Below are positions 13,201-22,339 of a stretch of DNA of 64,000 nt, one piece after another (positions within the stretch are counted from its first letter, which is position 1; every line of letters begins with the position of its first letter). Source of the stretch: Trileptium ribeirensis (taxonomy: Eukaryota > Nematoda > Enoplea > Enoplida > Thoracostomopsidae); assembly GCA_030248225.1 (NCBI GenBank), contig JASANE010000320.1, positions 1-64,000 of the forward strand, given 5' to 3'. Below the pieces are notes generated by a model that ran no database searches, was not told the DNA's origin, and was given only the letters and a program-made list of their open reading frames with translations. Both the position numbers and the translations under genes were made by a program.

Positions 13201-14757
13201 GATCGCCTTTGAAATTCAAAATCAGTTCCTAGCAATAGTACCAATTCCTGATAAATCCTCATATTCGAGCAAAATATATATGCCACAAAAACAAATAATT
13301 TTTTGTTCAAAAGCCTTGCGAATTGTCTGATTTTCTAGAATTTCACCAATTTCATATCGGCTTTCAGTTTATTTCGTTTTCAAAAAGTATCAATTTCGTA
13401 TATATCAAAGAAAAGGGGGCCAAGGTAACCCTGAGTGGCCTAATTGGTCCTTGGGATGACAAAACGGCAATATCTCTGCAAACAGATTTCCAGCTATGAT
13501 TATTTTGGGAGTTTTATTTAGTAGAGCAAAGTATCCTCTTTATTTGGAAATTGTGTGTTGCTATTGTCATTATTAGCTCTGTATGGTTTAAGTCACAACG
13601 GGTTTTTGAAAAATGGGTCTATGAGACCCAAAAGATACCAAAACTCAACATCTATCGCAACCGCTCGCGTTGTACGAATGTTCCGGGTCTCATCTCTTTA
13701 GCAATTTCATCCTCGGAACACTTACTTGCCAGTGTGAGCCCCTAAATGCGCAGTAAGCAGGTGTATTTTTAACTGATCAAGTAAGATGGCTGATATTCGG
13801 CTCATTTGATATCTGGATACTCAATATAGCTGTGCGAGTCTGGCTAATTTAAAATTATATGCAACCTCTCAGAATTCACCAGCTTGGCGATAAGACAAGT
13901 AATGTTACCAGTTTCTGTTTTTAAATAAATGTTGTTTTTGCTAAATACAATCCATTTTGTTTGTATTTTAGATATTCTATGCAGTCAATATTGTGACTCA
14001 AATATTTCTCCTCACTCATTTTCTCAATACTCAGTCGCCATTTTACGGCTTCGAAATTGTCAAAGACCTGATTGCCGGGCGTGAGTGGGAAGAATCGGGG
14101 AATTTCCCACGCGTCACAATGTGTGATTTCGAGGTCCGCGTCTTAGGGAACGTTCATCACTATACGGTTCAGTGTGTCCTCATGATCAATATGTTCAACG
14201 AAAAAATATTTATATTCCTCTGGTTTTGGTTTTTGCTTGTGGGCGCGGTCACATTTTCATCGCTATTTCACTGGATGCTCATATCGACATTTCCTGGGCA
14301 GCGGGAGCATTTCGTTCGTAAATATCTACGCGCATCTGATCTTGTCACCGATCATCAGTCCACCCGAAAGTTTGTTCTCAAATTTCTCGGAGCTGACGGT
14401 GTTTTTTGTCTCCGTATGATATCGGCACACGCTGGCGATATTATGGCCACCGATTTGATCATCGCTCTCTATCAGGATTTCAAGGACCAGGGACGTAAAT
14501 CACCCATCGAGGTCTACGATTCGGCTCCAGCGCTTAGTGCGACATCGGCTGCTGCTGCTGCGATCCATGCGGATAGTATAAATTTAAAATCCTGGCTTCT
14601 CGGTCATCATGGACACCATGGAGGTATGGGAGGCCATCATCAATCCATGATGTCAGGGGGCGGTGGAGGGAGTGGACCCAATTTTGACAGCTCTGGCGGT
14701 CGACAGCGCTCCAAAAGCAAGCGTCGAAAATCAGACGGCTATTTTACGTTTGTATAA
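4092..14757 (+). CDS. innexin (gap-junction/hemichannel protein), 4 exons
   Basis: Exons 4092-4216, 5724-5986, 8358-8578 and 13972-14757 join in phase to encode 464 residues. Innexins are four-pass membrane proteins forming invertebrate gap junctions and hemichannels. The N-terminus has the usual DDDFIDK segment (residues 18-24), then TM1 (about 30-48). The first extracellular loop has Cys53 and Cys71 with 17 residues between. The family signature YYQWVP is at 99-104 at the start of TM2. The cytoplasmic loop contains [14 protein letters not shown]3 is at about 200-221. The second loop has [20 protein letters not shown] and Cys254/Cys271. TM4 follows [15 protein letters not shown]. The C-tail is His/Gly rich, then basic, and ends FTFV. 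All introns are GT-AG. The frame is also open upstream to an acceptor at 3958-3959, so a longer N-terminus is possible. Family assignment is certain; the exact start is not. Confidence 0.95.
5000..5570. repeat. 64-bp A-rich minisatellite in innexin intron 1
   Basis: About eight units; the block AATCTTAG recurs at 5131, 5195, 5259, 5323 and 5387, each 64 bases apart. Each unit is three variants of a roughly 21-bp motif, (T)TTTAGCAAAATTGGAGAAA. The rest of intron 1 (4217-5723) shows nothing else recognisable. Confidence 0.9.
5724..5986 (+). CDS. innexin exon 2
   Basis: Encodes residues 42-130: the end of TM1, extracellular loop 1 with two cysteines ([15 protein letters not shown] and ENYCW), the YYQWVP signature and most of TM2. 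Acceptor TTTTTAG, donor GTACGT. Joins exons 1 and 3 without a frame break. Confidence 0.96.
6161..6357. mobile_element. MITE family A (ends GGTAAYCYTGA), full copy in innexin intron 2
   Basis: The left end GGTAATCTTGAAGGGC is inverted at the right as GCCCCTCAGGGTTACC. The interior carries TGCATGCCATGCCGTTCTCG and repeated CTAAGCCTAAG blocks. Related copies lie at 17050-17214, 56094-56290 and (disrupted) 21045-21905, with a fragment at 20375-20475. There is no ORF, so the element is nonautonomous. Confidence 0.85.
6926..7025. repeat. short inverted repeat in innexin intron 2
   Basis: ATCATTCGAACCGCAG near 6932 and its near-complement TGCGGTTCGAACGAT near 7004 form arms of about 15 bp. The function is unknown; it may be the edge of an old transposon. 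The rest of 6400-7880 shows no recognisable feature. Confidence 0.45.
7885..7966 (-). mobile_element. tRNA-derived SINE head (tRNA-Ala-like, degenerate)
   Basis: On the minus strand there is an A box, TGGTGTAGTGG, an anticodon-like arm CTAGT-CTTGCAA-GCTAG (anticodon TGC) and a B box, GGTTCGAATCC. The acceptor stem does not pair and the T stem is imperfect, so this is a tRNA-derived SINE or tRNA pseudogene rather than a working tRNA-Ala. It lies in innexin intron 2, antisense to the gene. Confidence 0.65.
8358..8578 (+). CDS. innexin exon 3
   Basis: Encodes residues 130-203, the cytoplasmic loop ([20 protein letters not shown]) and a cysteine-rich run ([11 protein letters not shown]) before TM3. 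Acceptor TTTTCAG, donor GTGAGA; ends in phase 0. A 151-bp satellite begins about 30 bases after the donor. Confidence 0.95.
8606..12850. repeat. 151-bp satellite in innexin intron 3, about 28 units
   Basis: Near-identical units of 151 bp, or 153 bp in a subtype with TTAACTTTTATG in place of TTAACTTATG, fill most of intron 3. The unit contains GACGAGTTCAACCGAGTGCG and CAGCCTTGCGTTCAGACATT. The first unit, next to exon 3, is the most diverged. Diagnostic variants recur at about 1214 bp (10531 and 11745) and 1514 bp (9351 and 10865), which indicates multi-unit duplication. Each unit gives a 69-codon minus-strand ORF that is not a gene. Confidence 0.97.
12860..13971. other. remainder of innexin intron 3
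   Basis: Unique AT-rich sequence. The only recognisable item is a lone family-A MITE end, GGTAACCCTGAGTGGCC, at about 13424. The ORF at 13551-13745 has no family features. Confidence 0.5.
13972..14757 (+). CDS. innexin exon 4 (terminal)
   Basis: Encodes residues 204-464: TM3, extracellular loop 2, TM4 and the cytoplasmic tail. Acceptor TGTATTTTAG; stop TAA at 14755-14757. It is the longest uninterrupted coding stretch in the window. The tail from 14605 reads [12 protein letters not shown], a glycine run, then KSKRRKS and a final FTFV. Confidence 0.97.
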   Translation: MFYAVNIVTQIFLLTHFLNTQSPFYGFEIVKDLIAGREWEESGNFPRVTMCDFEVRVLGNVHHYTVQCVLMINMFNEKIFIFLWFWFLLVGAVTFSSLFHWMLISTFPGQREHFVRKYLRASDLVTDHQSTRKFVLKFLGADGVFCLRMISAHAGDIMATDLIIALYQDFKDQGRKSPIEVYDSAPALSATSAAAAAIHADSINLKSWLLGHHGHHGGMGGHHQSMMSGGGGGSGPNFDSSGGRQRSKSKRRKSDGYFTFV

Positions 14758-16130
14758 CATCATTTTGCCCTATATCTGTCGATAAGCGAGATGAATATTT
14801 CGTCGCTGTGATCTGCTAAAAATGATGATCAGTCCAAAAACCATATTAAGATCCGGAGAGAAAAACAGGCAATGTGAAACTTGAAGCCTATTATAGCATT
14901 GAATTGCCAAGATCGTCGCCTGAAGTTTTTGGCATCGGCTTATGGAAATCTTGTCGGCGTTTCGGATGTGTTTGGACAAACAAGTAGTATCCACATCGTC
15001 CAGAAACGTGTTCAAATGGTACACAAACATGTTCAGCTTAGTATTGGTTTGAATTTGACACTGTATTTTTGGCGTTTGAACGTTTTATCAAGAATGTATC
15101 CTTCATCTCTGTCATAATTCATTATGACTACGCAGATTTTACTTCAGCCATGAGCGATCACTTTGCTACGATTAAGTCTAGTCCACCGAAGAGGCTACAA
15201 ACAGTTTTGATTTAAGTTTGATAATCAATTTTTGAAAACCTGTGTTCAGTCTAAAACTGGAAAGTTCTATTTTAGTCTTGCTTTATTTTGATCCTGAATA
15301 TCGGTCAATACCACAGACGATGCAATATTTTCATCTAACTTCGGAATCTATCTAGAAAGGCAACGGCTATTCAGCAATCCTGCCAAAAATTCGAAACCCA
15401 ATGTTCTCGGGAAATTTAGTCGTTCTTAAAGCATAAGGAACTTTACAAATTGGGCTGGCGATAGCTGTTTTGGGGTGGCGTTAAAATCAGTCATTCTGAA
15501 ACCTCCAAATTATTCCTTACAAATCATCTGCATAAATCTCAGTCAAACGACGCAACTTTAGCGATCAATCAATCTTCAACTTTCGATACTTGACTTTCCC
15601 CAGCTCAACTATCATATGGCGAAATCGTTATCACAGTGGTACCGCTTATAAGTGCTAACTGACTTGTTTCTACAGCACCAACTATAATATTACCCCAAGG
15701 TGAAACAGTGGAACACTCAAGGGATGGTATCCGCAATAATGTTAGCACCGATGGCTGCAACGTCATCTTACATTTATAGACCCTTCGGATCTCTGGAATT
15801 ACAGATGGATCGCTCTCGGTAAATGGGAAAACAGATGTTTCGTCAGGTAAAAATGAGGGTTTGGACTATAATCTTCGTTGATTCCAGCAATTATCTAGCC
15901 GTTTAACTCGTTAACTGATTGTTGTTTTATTTCGCCTCACGTACAATCACTGCCGTCTACATTTCAATAATTATTGAATTGCCATTTGTGACAAAACACT
16001 TTTTGAAGCTGCATATTAGTATTTGAAAAAAGTATGATTAAATTTAAAAACAATTATTAATATATACGAGGTCGTTTAGGATTAGTTCGTCAACATCAAG
16101 ATCTGCAGGATGTATAAGTCATAGGGCATA
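14758..16130. other. innexin 3' flank
   Basis: This should include the 3' UTR. I see no AATAAA within the first kilobase; an ATTAAA lies near 16038. No repeat or gene is recognised. Confidence 0.4.
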
Positions 16131-16149
16131 TTGCAGCTAAATTACTGAG

Positions 16150-16660
16150 AATTACCAAGAGCCATGAAGGAACCTTAAAGAAGTAAGGCATTTTACATCC
16201 GTGACGGACCTTTGAAGAAGAGTAAGGCACTTTACGTCTATGACCGACCCTTAAAGAAGAGTAAGGCATTTTTCGTCCATGACTGACATTTGAAGAAGAG
16301 TAAGGCAGTTTACGTCTATGACCGACCCTTGAAGAAGAGTAAGGCATTTTTCGTCCATGACTGACATTTTAAGAAGAGTAAGGCACTTTACGTCTATGAC
16401 CGACCCTTAAAGAAGAGTAAGGCATTTTTCGTCCATGACTGACATTTGAAGAAGAGTAAGGCACTTTTCGTTCATGACGGACCATTGAAGACGAGTAAGG
16501 CATTTTCGTCCATGACGGACCTTTGAAGAAGAGTAAGGCAGTTTTCGTCCATGATGGACCTTTGAAAAAGAGTAGGGCACTTTACGTCTATGACCGACCC
16601 TTGAAGAGGGGTAAGGCAGTTTTCGTCCATGACGGACCTTTGAAGAAGGGTAAGGCACGT
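16150..16660. repeat. 39-bp minisatellite (about 13 units)
   Basis: AGTAAGGCA recurs every 39 bp (16221, 16260, 16299, 16338). Two unit types, CGTCTATGACCGACCC and CGTCCATGACTGACAT, tend to alternate, giving a 78-bp dimer. Since 39 is 13 codons, both strands have open frames; these are by-products of the period. Sequence at 16670-17040 shows nothing recognisable. Confidence 0.93.
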
Positions 16661-17049
16661 TACATCCCACTACGTTATATTCGTTATGAGATGATGTATT
16701 GTTTTTGTCGTAGCCTTTGTCAGAGGGGACCTATTTCTAAATTTGCCTTTGTTCTGTCCGCTCCACTTAGTTTTCATTTCTATTCTTTCCCACCACTTTT
16801 GTCCTTGTCACAACATTTGTTGCCAATTTTTATATACATTACATAGCTTAGTGTATATCAAATTTGGAACAAACTCTTGTGGGACAGAACTTGTTAACTA
16901 TGGAGTGACGGACAATAGTTGCTGGGTGAGGTCAAAAGTTGGAAATTTGTCTAAAATTGAAGCAAATCACGCTACAAAAACTAAAACGTTATCCCATTGT
17001 ACATAAATACGCAGAATGACATAACGTTGCACACTGGTGTTCAGACCGA

Positions 17050-17214
17050 GGTAATCCTGAGGGGCGGTACATTATATCGTTAGAAAAAAGAACAGCTTAG
17101 TCTCCGACTTACGCTTTATGTCTCAAATAAGAACCTATGCTTAGGCTAAGCCTTAGCCTTGGTACGATGAGGACGACATAGCATGCATAAAACACTAGGC
17201 CCCTCAAAGTTACC
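17050..17214. mobile_element. MITE family A, copy 2 (inverted)
   Basis: Ends GGTAATCCTGAGGGGC and GCCCCTCAAAGTTACC, with the CTTAGGCTAAGCCTTAG interior in the opposite orientation to the 6161 copy. Confidence 0.8.
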
Positions 17215-17344
17215 TTACCTCTTGTTCACAAATGCATAATTTCGGAACCCCGAATAACGTTTTTTGCGTTCTTCTATCGAGTAATAATTTTGAAATTTTG
17301 AGTTCACCCTTTCCCGTATGAATTAGTTTGCATTTCGTATAATG

Positions 17345-17600
17345 CTGAACAAGCTTTACAACGAATCGGCGAATTGAACTATGGAGCGTCGTACGCCAGG
17401 CATCATCTCCGATTATCTGCTCAGGTTATCTGGGAGATGTTGCTCGATAGCTTAAGGAACCTCACAAAGCGAGCGAATAGCAATTCACATGCAAACGCAC
17501 ATTGCACGACAAACTCGATTAGGTCATTGTGTCGCTCATTATGTACGTTGTTCCAAATGTGTGAAAGGGTTAAACAAAATGGGACTTTATGGGAGGGAAT
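17345..17600 (-). mobile_element. tRNA-derived SINE, copy 1
   Basis: This aligns with 26390-26620: shared blocks are CTTAAGGAAC, CACAAAGCGAG, GCACGACAnACTCGAT and GGGTTAA. On the minus strand a B box-like AGTTCAATTC sits near 17370. The ORFs here (17374-17646 and 17421-17621) are shadows of the element. Confidence 0.65.
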
Positions 17601-17649
17601 GTTGTGGTTTGTAGTGAACAAAACCCTCAGATCTCTTTTAGTGTGAATG

Positions 17650-20370
17650 AATCGTATAGTTTAGTGATTTTGATTTGACGTTTTGTGATATGAGTGTGTT
17701 TATTATAGTGTTTTAAGCTGGACTAGTGGAGGAGTTTAGTATAAAATAAAGAATTAAATAAAATTCTATATATATATTTTGGGAACTATCATACTTTTAT
17801 ATCATAGATGTCCAATGTAGAGCTGACTGCCCCCCATTGCACCCAATTGGGTAGCCTCTGCGGAAAAGTTGTTTCGTTTGAAATCAAATAAGCCTAAATG
17901 TTTAGAAACTGCAAACATTTGAGAAATTTACGCAACTTATTTCCCACTGAGTTAACTTTGTTTAAATTGTGAGCGAACGGGTGGCAGGGAGCAGTACCAT
18001 CAACCCCCTTCAGAAATCAAGCTGAACGGGCAGATCCTTCATTCTACAACTAGTGAAAATAAACGCAGATTTGTCAATTTCTTCAGCTCGCCGTCGGTGC
18101 ACTGAAGGAACAAATATTGCAAGAGAAATAAATATAGTTTCAGAGGGTCTGACGCTTGCACGGTACCCCTTTACCCGCCCTCCCGACGTGTTTTGTTTTA
18201 GTTTGCCCCAGATGTGTTTTGTCATACCGTGCAACCCAGATGTGTTTGATCTTAGCTTGCGTCCCAGATTTAAAATCGTTCCCGGATGCCTGTTTGTGCT
18301 AGGTAATTTCTCAAATATTTTCTGTTGAGGCCTAGCACAAGGCTTCGGAGAGCCTCGGAATCTAGGCACGGTTCTGAAAGGTACGTCGGCGTAGAGGGTT
18401 AGGCGGTTGAGCCAGGTGGACGGGTGTAGGGCAGGGCTAGAGTTGAAACTCTTAGAGACTCTTTATTTTCTCTAAAAAAGTTTCCCAAAATTGCTGAAAT
18501 TTTGCTTAAATTGCTAAACTTGACAAAAATTTTGCTAAAATTGATAAAATTTTGCTGGAATTGTTAAAATTTAAAATTTCTTTTTATAGGTATAGCACAC
18601 TTGCAAGCTCTAATAGGACCATGGTGGAAGTTTTAAACGGAATGATCAAAATATTAAATAGAAGCATTTGTTTCAGCTAACAATGCTTCAGCCTAAATAG
18701 TCCTGGGTCGTAACTATCTCTAAACTGAGTGAGACCTCTTTTACAATGGAGATTAAGTCTTATCCTGACCCAGGCTATGCACAAAGATTTAACATCATGT
18801 GAAACTCAAGACTAAACTGCAAAAATGTGTGAGTCTAAAATCTTGAACAAAACCTAAATGTTGGTAGTCTTTAGCTTTAGCGCCCAACCCTGGAATTGGT
18901 CAATTTGACGGACAGAGATAATTTTGGTACCATCCGGCTGCCTCGGCCTTATCTGGATCAGAAATTATTTATTTTCCAGCTTTTTTTAGTTTTTTAATTA
19001 CCAGTCGCTCCTATGGGTTTTAAACTTAATACACAAGATTTTCGAAACAATTTTCATGACATGTCTAATTTTAATTATCATTCCAACCACATTGATGAAC
19101 TGAGTTGAATAGAAAGATTCTACTAAATCGGGTCATGGTTTAAAGGAACAACGACCATTTATCCAAAGCCCTAATCCTAAGCCATGAGCCATTGGTAACT
19201 CAAAAAAATGGAACAACTTTTATTTATAAATGTGGCCGCAATGGACATTTTCTGGGTGCAAGCAGCCGGGCAGAGTCAAATGGTACCAAAATGATCGTCC
19301 TCAAAACTGATCACATTCGGGCGGGGGCTTAATAGAAGAGACCCAGGGTTAAAAGAAGGGGAGTTATCTTTAACTCAAAAGCCTATTTGCTAAGCTGTCG
19401 TGGGCCTAAATAAAGTGTTAAAGCAATCCTAAGCTATGTATAAACCTAGCGGTTAGAGTCAGAAGCGTTGCAAGATTTAAAAAATGGAGAGGGTAGTCGT
19501 TTACATTCATTTTATTATGATCCCATCAGTTAATTTTTAAGGGTTTTCAGTAAAATTGAAGGGGTGTGCCTTTGCCCCCTCTTGGTAGCCTTAGTCAGAG
19601 TGCAAATAATGTCTCGCTTAAATGTTGAACCAAGTCTAAATGCAAAATCAAATATTTACTAAATTTTGTGTTTCACCCTGACGATATTTTGCGGTCTGGA
19701 CTAAAGCTGACTCAAAAATCTATTTTTAGCTGACAGAATATAAAATTTTTATTTAACCAACAGAGTGTCAAACTTACTGATGCTTATATATAAATTTTTT
19801 AAACGCAGTCTTGTCTTAGATCGTGTTTAGAAAAATGTTATATATAAAATCAGGTTTTAAAAAGAATTACCCGGAACCTCTGATTAACATATTTTATTTG
19901 GGCAAAAAATTTGTCAATTTAGGGTTCCCATAAGAACAATTTTAACGGTCTGGTGGGGTCTAGCGGTCCTTGCGATTATGGGACCTGTCAGATCCGGATA
20001 TTACTTGCACTGCAATAACGTTGAGTCAAATTTTGTCTATTGAGTCGTTCCTTTAAACCCTAAACTCATGTTAGGAATAGCTCAAACTGTGTCATATAGT
20101 CGGTTTTTTAACCTTAATGTGAGTTAAACGTTAAAACAAAAATAGTACCTACTCAGTGTTAACTATAATATTTGCCTGCACTGTTCGTGATTACCCTGCA
20201 TCGCTCCTAAATATATTGATGCAAAAAAATATTTTCCACTGGTTCCCTACAAAGTTACCCGACACAACGATTGGACACTGAAGAAATATATTGAAATAGT
20301 ATCGTTTTCTTTTAATTATGAACAGCGCTTTTAGCAATCATATTTGGATGAAAAACAGGCTAATAATGCT
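17650..20370. other. intergenic, no gene recognised
   Basis: The only structure seen is an A/T-rich stretch at 18480-18570 built on AATTTTGCTAAAATTG, which is the reverse complement of the motif in the 5000-5570 minisatellite, and weak inverted arms sharing AATTTTGGTACCAT near 18920 and 19285. Confidence 0.4.
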
Positions 20371-20374
20371 GGAA

Positions 20375-20475
20375 GCTTAGACTTAGTGTATGTCTCATGT
20401 ATGTGCCTAAGGCTAGGCAAAGGCTAAGGCTTGGGCTTAGTATACCGAGATCGGAATGACATGCATTACACTTAG
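20375..20475. mobile_element. MITE family A fragment
   Basis: Interior only, in reverse orientation: CTTAGTGTATGTCTCATG, then GGGCTTAGTATACCGAGA and ATGCATTACAC match the 6161 copy. Both terminal repeats are missing. Confidence 0.7.
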
Positions 20476-21080
20476 CTTCCACAAGTTTGTCTTGGCCGTA
20501 ACAGTAATGCATGAACTACAATAAGTCTCTGAAATCTGAAAAATAGTGGTCAATCGCTGCTAATGCGATTGTTGTGTATATGACACGCAACATGACAAAA
20601 AAATCGGAGTCCTTTAAATGCATAAGAACAGCTTAAATGTAGCGGCACTTACTGAAGGCAACGTTTTTTGTAAAGCTTCGAATATAAAGATGGAAGACAA
20701 ATCTCCGCATGAGTTTAAATTTTACAGTTAATGCCTTAACTCATCCACTGTCACGCACTTTGAAACGATTGCTGGAGGGGTACTGAACTTCCGGGTTTTG
20801 GTTACTGAGCTCACCGATGCATTGGACTCCGGAATGTTGCAATTGTTCCTCTGAAGGCGCATACGCAACGGGTTTTATATGAGGTATCTCGGCTAGACTC
20901 TGGAGCATCCACTTGTATTCTCCATCACATCCAGCATCGATAATTGTAATGCAGTGTATTTAGACTAACATCGTCAAGCATTCTCCCGCTCCATGTTTCT
21001 CTTAATAGTTAATAATTTGTTCTGGCTCATGCCAACTGGGCCGAATTATAACGCATGCCATGCCGTTTTCGATATACTAA

Positions 21081-21768
21081 TGCATCATTTACCTTAAGAT
21101 GTGTCGAACATGGTCGGATTTTATCACAGTCTGCCAAGCTTGGCTAGCCGGGATTAGCCAGTATGACATTTTTTGAGACGAGCCAGACCCTTCAAATATA
21201 TTAGCTAATTGTAAAGCGAGGCTAAAAAATTGTCACAAAGGCCGGAATCGGCTCTAAAAGCCAGAAATATATGACCGCAATAGAAAATCACCAAAAAATT
21301 GAAATTGGTGATGTATGTGGTCACATATTCCTAAATCATCCTTCCAGTTGCAGTACCATAATTGTCGTACATGAAAAAACATGTTTTACATACCTACTAG
21401 CTTGGCTTGTAAAACGCTCCTAAACAAAAATTTTGAAACTTGCGACATTTACGCATTTATTTTAGCTGCATTTGTGCGCCTTACTCTAAGTACTACTAAT
21501 CTTGCTTTTTTGGGCCTAGAGCTAAAGTTTTCCCTGCAAACACAATTGGCTAAACTGAACATAATAAATATATTTTTCAGTAGTCCGTTCCGGCTACCAA
21601 ACCCTGATCCTGAGACAGAGCATCTGCTGGCTCGTACAAACATACTAGCATAGCTTAGCTATTTATTTTATTTATGTAGGGCCGCATTTGGCTACGCCTT
21701 TTTGTCACTAGCTGGAATTGGCTCTGTGACAGAATTCGGCTCTGCACACATCTTAAAGTAAATGGTGC
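21081..21768. mobile_element. 688-bp TIR element nested in a family-A MITE
   Basis: Terminal inverted repeats GCATCATTTACCTTAAGAT and ATCTTAAAGTAAATGGTGC enclose 688 bp. Flanking CTAA at 21077-21080 and 21769-21772 looks like a 4-bp target duplication. The left flank (21045-21080) and right flank (21769-21905) are the two halves of one family-A MITE, so this element inserted into it. There is no transposase ORF; the ORFs at 21381-21653 and 21449-21643 lack any family match that I recognise. Confidence 0.75.
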
Positions 21769-22339
21769 CTAAGCCTTACTCTTAGCCAAAACTAAGGCCC
21801 CTATATGACCCATATACAAACCTAAGTTGGCAGGCTGCCGCCCCCCGAACCCCACTCTAAGCTGTTCTTTTTTCTACCGTTATAACGTCCGGCCACTAAA
21901 GTTGACATTGGCATTCTTCTAATATCAATTTGCACGTAACGTCGCGAACACATCTTGCCAATCTTAGACCAGCTGCATTGGGTACCAATTGAACAACGCA
22001 TTCAATACAGGATGATGGTGTTGGTATATTACTCACTTTCAGGATCCTCTCAGGATGTTGACAATTTCCTAAAATGAGAAATACATATACAAACGTCACG
22101 ATGAGCTGAGTCTCATGGTACCAAAAATGGGGTTTCGTAAACGGTGAATACTCCACGTTCGCAATGCATCAAATGCCAGCTTTAGATACATTGTTACAAC
22201 AAAGTGTAACTCACTACCATACGATTTTGTGGATTGTCTTCTGCTTGTTTTATGAAACGACTGAAGACATATATATTTTCTCACATAAAGTCAACAGTGC
22301 TTTCGCAACATCTTTATTAAAAAATGCGGATGGAATAGT

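Noticed and set aside
13551..13745. 64-codon ORF as an extra innexin exon in intron 3
   Set aside because: Exons 3 and 4 already join in phase at the expected family position, and the ORF has no innexin motif.
18010..18369. 119-codon minus-strand ORF
   Set aside because: No family features, and it overlaps a plus-strand ORF of similar length. Most likely chance.
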